64,000 nt of DNA from NCBI GenBank assembly GCA_028554645.1, contig JAQOOI010000022.1:1922001-1986000 (forward strand). The letters run 5' to 3'. A program made the position numbers and the translations under genes. This document shows positions 1 to 10,941 of this stretch, one piece after another; positions within the stretch are counted from its first letter, which is position 1; each line of letters starts with the position of its first letter. Below the pieces are notes generated by a model. It did no database searches, had not been told where the DNA came from, and worked only from the letters and a program-made list of their open reading frames with translations. This DNA is from Omphalotus guepiniiformis. Taxonomy: Eukaryota; Basidiomycota; Agaricomycetes; Agaricales; Omphalotaceae.

Positions 1-637
1 CCTACAGGTGTCAAACACTTGCACCATGCTGCTGAAAGATACAACGTTGGAGTGTACTTTGAAGCAAATGGACACGGCACCGTATTATTCTCTCAAGAAA
101 CCACCAGCAAGCTCGCGGAATATCAACCTTCGACTCCCGCTCAATCTCGAGCGCTCGACCACTTGATCAGTCTTACTGAGCTTATCAATCAGACTGTTGG
201 GGATGCGCTCTCGGACATGCTCCTGGTTGAGGTTGTTCTGTCGCACAAATCCTACAGCGGTGCCGAATGGGATTCGCTGTATGTCGACCTTCCTAATCGA
301 CTTGTCAAGGTATCGGTGGGAGACCGAAATGCGTTCAAGACCGAGGATGCCGAGCGTCGCCTAATTTCTCCTCCTGGTTTACAGCAGAAGATCGAAGATC
401 TGGTAAATAGATATCAAGGGGGACGATCGTTTGTTCGTCCCAGTGGGACAGAAGATGTTGTTCGAGTATATGGCGAAGCCGCGATGAAGTCTCAAGCTGA
501 CGGTAAGTTATCACACTAGCAGCTACTTCTGTTGACGTACCGCTGAAAACCCTGCAGAGCTCGCGCTACGTGTTGCAGGACTGGTATATGACGAAGCAGG
601 CGGTGATATATCAAGTCGCCCTAAAGAATTCCTTTAA
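1..637 (+). CDS. PCM1: Phosphoacetylglucosamine mutase, C-terminal part (partial)
   Basis: This is the C-terminal part of the enzyme that converts GlcNAc-6-phosphate to GlcNAc-1-phosphate on the cytosolic route to UDP-GlcNAc and chitin. The gene is cut by the left edge of the window; the first visible exon starts near base 8, just after a CAG acceptor. It reads VKHLHHAAERY..GVYFEANGHG, which is the metal and substrate region of the family. The phosphate-binding loop FVRPSGTED follows near base 435. A GT..AG intron (503-557) separates the last short exon, which ends SRPKEFL-stop. DUG3 follows on the same strand after about 220 bp. The family call is firm; the N-terminal half, including the catalytic serine, is outside the window. 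Confidence 0.93.
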
Positions 638-861
638 CGATAGTCATGAAAGTTGTGGAAGTGTATTATATGGCATCCTGTACTTATAGAAGCAGCGGGC
701 GGTGTATCTGTTGCACAAGTAAAGTACATACATAATAACTGTATTCACTGCCGCCGTTCGGCTAGTAGCATGACGCTCTTTGACATGAAAATGACCTTTT
801 GTGCCTTCGAGTCAAAGAACTCTTCGTCCTCTACCTTCACCACCTATACGATACACCGCGC

Positions 862-2459
862 ATGTGTCGCTTCGTGATTTACAAAGGCACTTCGCCTGTT
901 CAACTTTCTCATGTTAGATTCTAATCTGCTCTGGTTTGTGCCGTTGTTCTGACTGTTCAACTTTCTCATCTCTTCACGCGGCCATGTCATTCGATCATTA
1001 ACCAAGCATTCGATTCTCGTCTTCGATTGGACCGTCGTAGGCCTATGAATGGAGATGGCTTTGGCGTCGGTGAGCATTTCTGTCAATTGCTAAAGAGAAT
1101 CCTTGTACATAATGTTACCAGGTTGGTATGACTCGGTCTATGACGAAGAGCTCGGCAGTCAGCCCTGTATATTCACTTCTATTACCCCCGTAGGTCAGTT
1201 CAGCTATTCAATATTTCAAGTCTTATAGTTCTGTAGGCCTGGAACAATATCAATCTCACTCGACTTGCGGAGAAGATTAAATCCCCTCTGGTGTTGTCAG
1301 TCCCGCGATTGGTTCATCTTCGTTTTATAGATCCTGAATTCTTTGTCAGTGGCCATGTCCGAGCAACGACAGCGGGATCTCTATCTCTTGATAACTGCCA
1401 TCCTTTTGTGCACGGGAAACTCATGGTGGGCGACTTCCTAACCCTTCCAAAATTGCTTGTCCCTCAAGAATCGGAGAGAATAGTTCATGCATAATGGTAG
1501 CATTGCCGACTTCCACTTGATCAAAAGAAGACTTCAAGCTACTTTGCCTGACGTTGCTTTCAATGCGGTGCAGGGAAATACTGGTCAGTTAGACCTTACA
1601 GTTCCCGACTTGTATCTTATGGACACCTGTTAGACTCTGAATCGGCGTTCGCACTTTTCCTGTCAAAGGTGAGCTTAGGGTTTCGTATTGTCGAATTCGC
1701 TACTCATGTCTTCACCATAGTTGCCTGACCCTGATGCAAAGTCATTCACTACTAATGAACTGCGAGATGCCATGTCCAAGACCATATCATCTTTGAATGA
1801 CTGTGCTGATGAGGCGGGAATAACAGAGGTTTGTTTACCAGCAATATGCAATATTCTCTGTGTCTTCCGACTGATGTCCCTGGCCAGCCTAGTTTGATGA
1901 ATTTCTGCGTGACTGACGGCGAGACTATCATTGCAACCCGTTATATATCTTCCCGGACTGACGAAGCTGCTTCTCTGGTACGAACCTCCCAAACTGTTGT
2001 AAATTATACGAAGTAACGCTGCTTCTCTGTGGTTCTCTTCTGGGACTACTTTTAGTGAATTTCGGGAAGGAGGCCATTACAAGATGTCTAAGGCCGACAA
2101 GAGGGAAAATATCATTATGGTATGGTTCATGACCGTCTGAATGTCAAATACGTTTTGACACTTGTTCAGATTGCGAGTGAACCTCTGACATTCGAAAGAG
2201 GTACGAAGCTTGCGTTGATATAAATTATCTGAACCACTGACCTCGTTTTCCAGCTGACTGGATGGAGATCAAGACTAATAACATGGTGGTGATAACACCC
2301 AAAATGAATCTCCTTCAGATTCCAATTGTTGACCGCTTCTATGTACCCCCATCCGACCCTGCTTCACTAACTCGTACGACGGAGTTTGCTCGAGAGAAAG
2401 GCTTGTTAAATCCTCATGATACTCATCCTTCTGTCAAGAACGCACTACTTGAGGCATGA
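862..2459 (+). CDS. DUG3: Class II glutamine amidotransferase, DUG3-like glutathione hydrolase subunit
   Basis: DUG3 is the glutaminase-type subunit of the DUG2-DUG3 complex, which removes the gamma-glutamyl group of glutathione in the cytosol. The start MCRFVIYKG places Cys2 as the expected N-terminal nucleophile of the Ntn class II amidotransferase fold. Spliced exons then give TRPCHSIINQAFDSRL, PMNGDGFGVGWY, HVRATTAGSLS and MHNGSIADFHLIKRRL, all in family order. The C-terminus runs LLQIPIVDRFYVPPSDP to 2459. At least seven introns are needed. The first one is odd: the segment 913-969 must be removed to keep the protein, because an in-frame TAA lies at 922, but it has no AG at its 3' end and carries a 17-bp direct repeat (see findings). 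The total is roughly 350 residues, as expected for the family. Confidence 0.9.
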
Positions 2460-2655
2460 TTGATTACGCTTTATCACCCATGCCATGTTCTATGCTGTAT
2501 GTATGTAGATGTATGTAGACACTGTGAAGAACGTATATTGATTCCCTAGATACACAGCCACACCTGAAGGCGTAACAAGACGCGCGGGATTCAGTGGCGC
2601 GCCTTGCTCTTTGTCCACTATTACACTTGATGTCGAATAATCTTTGACGGCCGTT

Positions 2656-3989
2656 ATGTCTTTGCTTTGGAGAGCTGTATTCAATACGGCTAGGTAGCTC
2701 GCCTTCATTCATGTCTGAACTTTGGTGTTTATCCTAACAGTGCAAGTTAGATTATCAACCGTGCTTCAGATTCTCATCTTTCTACCACTGACTTTGGCGA
2801 CACTCTCAACTCCGGCTTTTCTTTTGCTTTCTTTGCTACTCTCTTTGCACGCTGTCATACATGGCACCCTCATTCTACTGTGGGGATCATCCTTCCTGTC
2901 TGTCTTGCAAGTTCCAATGCACCCGTTTGTGCTCTTGGTCTGTTTCAATGTCTTTTCCTCCTCCGTGAACCCTTGGCTGCTTTTCGCAACTCAGTGGTGG
3001 GGACGGATTCTCACGTTTATGGGCCCTTTGTTCATCATCATGGAGGGCTTGTCGAGTCTACTCGTAGCTCAGAAATTGGGTCAAGAAGGGAAGAAACTAG
3101 TGGAGCAGGGAGAATCGGAAACCCACCAATTCTTTCTCCTCATCGCTTCCGCTGTTGCCTACGTAGCCTCTGCTTGGTGGATTGTCGCCGTAAGTGGTTA
3201 ACTTTGTTGTATACAATTCCTTCTGAGTCCTTGCAGGCATATCCAACCGCAGCTTCTTCACCATTATCCTCTACGCTCCTTGGGGTTGCTCTTACAGCTC
3301 TCGTGTTCCTCACATTCATCGGTTTCGCGTTACGAAGAACGAACATCATTGAGTCTTCTGCGCTTGCACTCTGTATATCATACAACGTCTGGCTCTGCGG
3401 CTTTGACCATCAGTCAGTCTTGGGTGCAGCCTCAGCTCAGTGAGTTGAGATTCTTTGACACATTAAATGATCTACTCATGTATATCAAGTGTACCATTGC
3501 TGCCAAACCTGCTGCCCCATTTCCAAACACTGTTAAATTTCGTTACGAACACGTTACCCAAGCCGGTACTTGTCGCGCTCATGTATCGACTCACGATCAT
3601 GCAACTGGCTTCACGAATACTTCCTACTATTGGGGCAGACAGTTGGGAGTCAGAAAGTGGTGTGGATAACGGGTGGGAAGACCGGCCTGTACGACAAAAA
3701 CCTATCTCTCTTGACAACTCGTCCTTACGCGTCATTTCTAGACTTCCACTCTTACTCGGATACTACTGACATATCGCCAACTCTTATTTGTTACCGTTTA
3801 TTCGCATCTTCTCTGTAAGTATCCAGAAGTCAGAAACTTCGCATACTGATGCGCTCTCTTTCAGTGCTTGATTATTCTTCTCAAGTCTGGTGGCGGTGGA
3901 TCAACATCACTTTCATCCTGTTAATGTGGTCGGTGGAGCTTCTTGTCAGTGGCGAGGACAATGTCACGAAGGAGTGGAAGGTGGATTGA
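2656..3989 (+). CDS. ICE2: ICE2-family ER membrane protein
   Basis: This is a fungal polytopic ER membrane protein. Family members keep cortical ER shape and link lipid stores to membrane growth. The proposed start is ATG 2656 (MSLLWRAVFNTAR), spliced over intron 2694-2750 to LSTVLQILIFLPLTLATL. This gives a continuous N-terminus, whereas the uninterrupted reading frame nearby has no ATG. Several hydrophobic helices follow, then FLLIASAVAYVASAWWIVA, YNVWLCGFDHQ, LLPNLLPHFQTLLNFV and a last helix WWRWINITFILLMW before the stop at 3987-3989. The product is about 360 residues with many membrane spans. It is convergent with MOCS2B, about 67 bp apart. I recognise the family from the N-terminal pattern and the topology; an unrelated multi-span protein cannot be fully excluded. 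Confidence 0.68.
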
Positions 3990-4056
3990 TCGTTAGAAAC
4001 GCGCATATCTGGGGTTGAATCTATATGGTATAACGGCAGTCGTTCCTTTACAGCCC

Positions 4057-4730
4057 TTACGTGTTGGCTTTCCACTCAGCTTCTCTCTCATCCTCACCCT
4101 CGTAGTACTCTCGCTTCCATATCTGCGCTTTCTGTTTTATTTCCTCAAGAATGAATTCGCAGGCAGAGAATGCTTCCTTGCGATGAGGAGAAGATACTGC
4201 AATTACTAGGTGAAATGAGAGTCAGTATTAACACTTTACATGAAAGCCATGATTTCTTACCGATTGATGCTTGTCCTACTGGCACTACGCCAATACGATG
4301 GAAAACGGCCACACGGAGTAGTGGTGAAGGTGTACCATGGGATACTGGAACTAATTCCTGGGCCTTGTGAACGATATCGGCCATGGTTTTTATAGCCAGC
4401 TTAGAATATGCCTGGTATTCCAGACGGGTAACGACCTTGCCTGAATGAGGGATGTGAGCACAAATTATTATCTTCGTGAACAGAAGATCAGACCTTTGAA
4501 TGAATTTCTTGTGGTTCCTTGGAAGTTGCGATAATGCTTTTAGGCTATTATGCCATTGAGACAGCCTTTTGAGGATCGTTCGTACCTATGAAAGTTACAG
4601 TTGCACCAGCTCCATCATCGCCAACAGAGTCGATTATTGTCTGTGTGTCTAGAGGCTTTTCTGATATTGCGCAAATGATGCCAGGAGATGATAATTGTAC
4701 TTCGATAGACGAGCCTGGATGTAGTGACAT
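4057..4730 (-). CDS. MOCS2B: Molybdopterin synthase catalytic (large) subunit, MoaE/MOCS2B type
   Basis: This subunit inserts dithiolene sulfur into cyclic pyranopterin monophosphate to make molybdopterin, working with a small MoaD/MOCS2A subunit not seen here. Reading the minus strand from ATG 4728-4730 gives MSLHPGSSIEVQ, ICAISEKPLDTQ and GAGATVTFIGTTRNSFKGK over two introns. Then come LEYQAYSKLAIKTMADI, RVAVFHRIGVVPVGQASI and, after a third intron, SPHRKEAFSACEFILEE and KAQIWKREYY, ending near 4057. Order and length (about 165 residues) fit MoaE. The open frame extends upstream to 4835, so an earlier start is possible, but the family begins near the chosen Met. The start is divergent from the pseudouridine gene about 200 bp away. 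Confidence 0.88.
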
Positions 4731-4936
4731 TTTAGTGACCAACTTGAAGGAGACTTCAGTCGGCAAATCCACGTAAAGTGTAAAGGTCACTTCCGTATTC
4801 TGAATCAGCCAACTGGGAACGGGTCCTGGGGACAATCATCTCAATACTCCCCTAAGCCCAGGCTCCAGGGTTGTTTCACAACCGTGTTATAAACCTTGAC
4901 TTGTACCCCTCAGGGCAAGAAATACCAGCTCTCACT

Positions 4937-7900
4937 ATGCTGCGACTTCTGGTGTCGCGTTCAAGCTTTCAGGCAAGAAAGCAATGTCGAACCTTTTCTT
5001 TATCGTCCGGTTATCTGGAATCCGTGCGGGCACGAAAGGCGCCTTTAGATGTACATCCAGAAGTGCAGGATGCGCTGTCTACCAGGAAACCTGTAGTCGC
5101 TCTCGAGACGACACTCGTAACTCATGGTTTTCCATATCCTGTAAACTACAACTTGGCACTGGAACTCGAGCAAATTGTTAGGTCTCAAGGTGCCATTCCA
5201 GCAACTATAGGGATTCTTGGTGGACGGGTCAAAATAGGTCTACAGCAATCTGAGCTTCAGAGGCTAGCGGATACTGAGAACAATAGGTCCATTGTGAAGA
5301 TTTCTCGACGTGACATAGCACCTGCTATTGCGACTCGAGCCGACGGAGGTACTCTAAGTTGTTCATCGCATCCATAGGTCGTCTAACTCCTTGTTCAAAT
5401 AGGAACAACATGCAGCGCAACGTTGATATTTGCTGCTATGGCTGGGATCAAGGTGGGGTTCTACACGTTCTCAAAGGTGCATCGAGTAATATGTCCAACA
5501 ATAGGTGTTCGCAACAGGAGGGTGAGTTGTGGTAGTTCGCTGAGCAATCAGAAGTTTTCCTTATTGTTTGGCTTCAGATTAGGGGGTGTGCATCGCGGTG
5601 CAGAATCATGTATGATCTTTCTGTAAATTACATTTGCTGGTTTTCATGCTCGCAATTAGCCATGGACATATCGGCCGATCTTCATGAGCTCACCCGCTGT
5701 CCAGTGGGTCTTGTATCTTCAGGCGTCAAATCTATACTAGATATCGGAAGGTATGGTGCTGGTTATTCTTACTACTGCGATGATGCCCTACAAGCTGATT
5801 TCATAGGACTTTGGAATATCTTGTTCGTACCCCACATGTTCGTGTATTCAAGTTGAATTCGTGTTCATTTTGCTACAGGAAACGCTCGGGGTACCCGTTC
5901 TAAGCTATGGCAAAACACGCGACTTTCCTGCATTCTTTTCGCCGCGGAGCGGCTTCCAAGTAAACTCAACAGTGGCGGGAAAGTTGTTTTTGCTCATTTA
6001 TTCTCCTTTTATACTAGGTCCCTTGGAATGTTGAGACACCGTCCAAAGCCGCTAGTGTCCTACGTGAGTTGCGACGCCAATTAATCCAATCTTTCTTACC
6101 CGCTGCGTAGACACACAATGGCAACTAGGCATGAAAAATGGTACTTTGATTGCTGTACCCATCCCCGATGATTTCGAGGCTGCTGGTGCAGAAATACAGA
6201 AAGCAGTCGAACAGGCTGTTGCGGAATCTGAAGAAAACGGCATCAGTAAACGGGGAAAGGAGGTGACACCATGGTTGTTGGCTCGAATTGGCGAGCTGAC
6301 TGAGGGTCGCTCCTTGACATCTAATATCGCGCTGTTGAAGAATACAGCCCTCGTAGGTAAAGCCATTTTTATCTTCCGAGTTTGCACATCAGATTTCACG
6401 GTGCTGATTCGATTTGTAGGTGCGCAGATTGCCGTGCAGTACGAGAAACTGTCGAACGAACAAGTGAGAGACTGAATCTTTTTCTTGAAAATACATATAT
6501 GTATCTGTGTATAACTCACTCGCTTGACTGGTTATAAGGCTAAAAGTGATCCTTCTCGTGGACCTTCGCTACATCTCCTTTCGAAAGCTTCCAATCCGAC
6601 CACTTTGTCAACGTCCGAGTCCACTGCAGTCATTGATCATATTGCTCATAAGAAGAAGAAGCATACAAGGGCTAAACTAGTCGTACTCGGAGCAGCGGCA
6701 GTGGACGTATCTGCCCATCAAATCATATCTGGCTCCGCGGCCCAGTCCACTGTGCCCAGTAGTGTGTCGGTCTCGCTAGGTGGGGTGGGGCGAAACGTCG
6801 CTGAAGCTTCCTACCGGCTACTCCCTGATCAAGATGATGTGCTCCTGGTTTCACCAATTGGAGATGACACCTTTGGACAACTCCTCACAGACGAAACTAA
6901 AAAACTAGGAATGAGAAATGATGGTCTTCTAGTGCACAAGGGACAGCGGACTGCCGTTTGCAACATGATGCTAGATGCAAACGGCGATCTTATTACAGGT
7001 ATCGCTGACATGGACATCGTTGAAGAGCTTGCTATCAATAAGGTAAACTTTGTGATCGTTACATGTATATACCTATGCTGAACATTGAAATGGTAGGCAC
7101 TAGGAGTCATACATCAAAACAAACCAGACATTGTTGCCTTCGATGGGAATTTATCAGCGGATGCGATGACAACTCTACTAAAATCTTGCATCGACCAAGG
7201 CATAAAAGGTATGTCGATAGCAAGCTAGTGGAATATTATTCTGACCAGGATGCGCTACTAGTACTCTAGTAGGTGTTTTCTGTTCCATAAGGGCGCTCCT
7301 GATTCTCATGGTTGACCTTGCAGCGAACCCACATCTGTCACGAAATCTAGTCGTGTGTTGAAAGCCGTCCAGCAGCAGCTGCCCAACCTTCCCTCAATCG
7401 ACTTCATATCACCGAACCTTTTAGAACTCTCAGAGATACACAAAGCTGTCAATGATGAACGCCAGCTTCCTTTGTTGTTCCATCCTAGTTACTGGGCAAC
7501 ACTCAACGCCTTCTCCCTAGGTTCGCATTACCGCATGGACCTAGAGCGTCTTTCCAGAATGAAAATCGCAAATAACCGGTCAAAAGGAACACTGGAATTT
7601 CTAGTACATCAAGGTATCGCCCAAATGGCGGTTAGCTTACTCCCATTCTTCCGGCATATTGTGGTTAAATGCGGAGAAATGGGTGTGTTGGTTGTAATGC
7701 GGGTTACCGAATCCGTGCAACCAGCATCTCAGTGGCTCAGACAAAGAAGCGATGTCGCTTCCCGGTTCATCGTCTCACATGGTAAAGGAGAATCAGTGAT
7801 CGTGGCTCACTTTCCAGCGCTCCCTGCTCAAATCATGAATGTCACAGGAGCTGGTGATTCGTTCGTGGGGGCACTATTAGCTGGTTTGGTAAAGCACCCG

Positions 7901-8029
7901 GATGCATTCGATAGCCATAGAGCTATGTCGGAGGCCATGAATGTCGCACAACGCGCCGCTGTCATGACATTAAACAGCCAGGATGCCGTATCGCCGCAAT
8001 TATCGGATATCGAGGTGTATAAATCGTAA
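4937..8029 (+). CDS. Bifunctional pseudouridine-5'-phosphate glycosidase / pseudouridine kinase
   Basis: One chain carries both steps of pseudouridine breakdown. The C-terminal PfkB kinase phosphorylates pseudouridine, and the N-terminal PsuG domain splits the C-C bond to uracil and ribose-5-phosphate. The N-terminus (MLRLLVSRSSFQARKQCRTF) is basic and hydroxylated, like a mitochondrial presequence. PsuG signatures follow: VVALETTLVTHGFPYP, ATIGILGGRVKIGL, GTTCSATLIFAAMAGIKV, GGVHRGAE, SSGVKSILDIGRTLEYLETLG and NGTLIAVPIP. The kinase part begins KLVVLGAAAVDVSA, has VSLGGVGRNVAEA, and ends with the anion-hole motif NVTGAGDSFVGALLAGL. A 16-nt micro-exon (5803-5818 region) is needed for RTLEYL. 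About ten introns; roughly 790 residues. The same fused architecture is known in other fungi, for example fission yeast. Confidence 0.92.
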
Positions 8030-8082
8030 TAGACTACTACACTTGACTAGCTCTGCATATTTCACCATTCACACCAAAGAAT

Positions 8083-10610
8083 TTAGAGCGGTGGTAGGGG
8101 CCCGACTTTCACCTGCTCGCGAGCCCGACGTGCGGTTTCTTTGGCAGCTGCTGCAGCAGCAGTCGAAGAAGCCTTAGCCTTTTTCTTATACCTGGATTGC
8201 GATTTAGGCGTGAGCTATGTTTTCAACGTTGCTTAAAGACCACCTACTTGCGCCCCATGTTTCAGTCGAGTTATAATATTCGCGGCTTCACCTTTTGTAA
8301 GGGTTTGAAGCTCCGTATTGGAAGCTGAAGACTGCTTGTTCAATCTCTTTCCAACGAATTGAAGTTGCCGTTCAGTTGCAGGAGTTTTTCTCCAGCGTGC
8401 TGATCTCAAGAGCCTAAGAAACCAGTTGAATATAAGTTTTAGTAAAATTTGAATCTGTGGCGTACCCCAATGTCATGGGTCCGCGTACAACCTTCGTCCT
8501 TGCATGATTATCACACCCTCTAATTGCGTCGCTTAGAGTGTCTGCTCTTAGGACGTGTCTGCTTCTCAGGAAAGGAGAGACCTTCAAGCTGACTGCAGTG
8601 AGCTTATCCATTGATGCAGGCGTATATGAAGCTGTAAAATGCTCTCCGACCTCTTGAAACAATGATCAGATCAAGCTCAGAAATCGTACAAAGTCTATCA
8701 TACCTGCTGTGGCTCCCACTTTTTCAACCCTTATGAACCCTTTACCCAAGCATTCTAAAACAAACACATCGTCACCGCACCCAACCCAGGCATAGTTGCT
8801 CAGTTGGTTTATGTGAGGAGCACCAGATGAGTTTGCAATGAAAGCAAAAGGATTATCGTAGTCAGTGTAGGTGATTGACTCAGGGTCAGGCACGTCGTCA
8901 ACGCTATCTAAGGCAATCTTGTTGGAAGAGATTGCCTCAAGAGATTGCAGTGTTTCATCTGCCAAGTCATCAGCATCAGTAGTGGTTGGTTGTAGCAGAC
9001 TTCATATCAAGAGAATACCTTCTATCTGTATGTCTCCAGGATCCAGTCCGAATAGAGTGGGTGTGGACACAACTCCTGCCACACGGTTCGCACTGTCAAC
9101 GAAGTCGATAATACGACAATCGAGTTTTTCGGTATCAGGAGATAGTCTCATTCCTCTACCGATCTGTCTTTCGGTTCTTGTAAACAGAGAATGCAACTTG
9201 ATAGCCGTATTGTACGGACCATTTGAGAGAAAACATTCCGTGACCGAGTGGGGCGTGCAACCACGACACAATCGATGTTGGGAATATCGGCACCCTCGGT
9301 CAGAATAGCTACGTTGAAATGAATATGTTTTAAAGATCTACCTGACGACACTGAAAGCAACCTACCACAGTTGATTAGGACGGGAAACTGGCCCGCTCTG
9401 AAGGAAGTAATCAGAGCCTTGCGTTCAGCAACCGGTGTCTTGGAATAGACATATCTTGCATCTATTCCGAAGGAACGAAAGACTTGAGTCAATGACCTAA
9501 CATGTGAGGTATTTACGCAGAATACGAGTGTCGACCTTCTATTTGCTGATAAAGACACATGAGCACGTCGAAACTGAGAATAGAATAGTACAATATCGTC
9601 ACCAGCACGATCTAACCAGGTCTGAACAACCAAGTGGTTGATTGTTTCTGTATTAATGACATGCGCTAAGCTGGTGGGGTTGAAGTCTCCGGTGCGAGAG
9701 TTGACAGTAACATTCTCCAAGTTGATCTTGGCCTGTACAGTGGTGAAACGAACATCACAGAGCCTATGAACGTCAAACAATGTGGAAAGGAAAAAGACAT
9801 GATAGCACACCATTGCTCTTTAATCATGCTCAAAAAATCACGGTGGTACACAATCCGTTCAAAAACTGAGCCAAGAGCCAAACCATCATGCCGACTGAAA
9901 GTTGCTGAGAACCCAATAATCGGTATTTTGTGGTTGATGACCGGAGGCTTGAAGCCAGGATCTGGATGCTGGATTGTAGGATCAAAGTGGGACAACAACC
10001 GAAGGTAACTGGCGCAAGTCATGTACAGATTTTCAAACAGCAGTTGATTGGGACGTAAGAAGGAGCTGCCGCATGATGAGCTTCGTCAACAACAACGGCT
10101 TTCAGACGGTTCGGATCAAATTTCGCGAATCGTTCTGGTTGCAGAAGAGTCTGATATGTAGCGACCGTGCTTCATCAAAGATAAACGAGCATGAGGGACT
10201 GAAGTACTTGAGAGTATGTGCTCTTACACATCAGCAGAACCTGAAGCTTGATGTTTGGTACCTTGTTCGATTTCAACGGTCCAAGACGGGAAGAGGCGCG
10301 CGACTTGCTCTGCTGACTGTCTAGCAAGTTCTATACTGTTGACGATGATGATAGACCTTGTTGCAGATGGATTATTCGCCGGTGAAGGAATTCTAGACAG
10401 CAGAGAGATGAAGACGGCGGTTTTTCCTGCACCAGTGGGGAGAGAGACACCAATGCGCGAAGCACCCGTTCCGAGAGCCTCTTCGCAATCTTTAAGACAG
10501 TCCTCCTGGTATGGCCGAAGAATTAAAGGACGCGCAGAAGAACTGAACACACGTCCTGCATGGAGTAGAGTTATTCGAAAAACATTACGGCGGTGAGGTA
10601 GCCATTGCAT
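8083..10610 (-). CDS. IRC3: Mitochondrial DEAD/DEAH-box helicase, IRC3-like
   Basis: This is a superfamily 2 helicase predicted to act on branched DNA in mitochondria. The N-terminus ([16 protein letters not shown]) is basic and lacks acidic residues, as expected for import. Motifs in order are: Q-like LRPYQEDCL, Walker [13 protein letters not shown], Walker [18 protein letters not shown], motif [29 protein letters not shown] and motif VI QMIGRGMR. The C-terminal extension ends [18 protein letters not shown] at 8083, after an Ala-rich run. A second in-frame ATG lies 21 nt upstream (10631). One intron directly after the DEAH motif does not splice cleanly with GT..AG (see findings). The 3' end is convergent with the pseudouridine gene about 50 bp away. 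Confidence 0.87.
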
Positions 10611-10941
10611 TGACGAAAAGTTGAGATACAATCGAGGTTGTGTTCAATGTCACCCTCGTCACAGGTAACTAACCGAGCATTCAAATAATCACACTGGCCT
10701 CTCGCTGAAGATCCCGTGTATTAAGTATCGTCCGAAATTCGTGTGTTCATAGTTTTTACTGGACAGTTAGTATACAAAGTTTGTGAATACAGATGGAAAC
10801 TGGTTGAATACAATTGAATCTAGACGCAAAAAGAGCTAACGAGAAGGAAAGAGACTATGAAGTGGACGCTCGCTTGCACCTAGCTACCTCAGCCAGATCC
10901 TGTCAACTGTTAGTAATTTACAAGGTCAAGATCACGATGCA
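10611..10941. other. Intergenic stretch between the IRC3 start and the AAC stop
   Basis: No coding signal is visible. It should hold the IRC3 promoter (minus strand) and the 3' untranslated region of the ADP/ATP carrier. A minus-strand AG and pyrimidine tract near 10905-10925 could be part of a 3'-UTR intron, but this is not certain. Confidence 0.4.
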
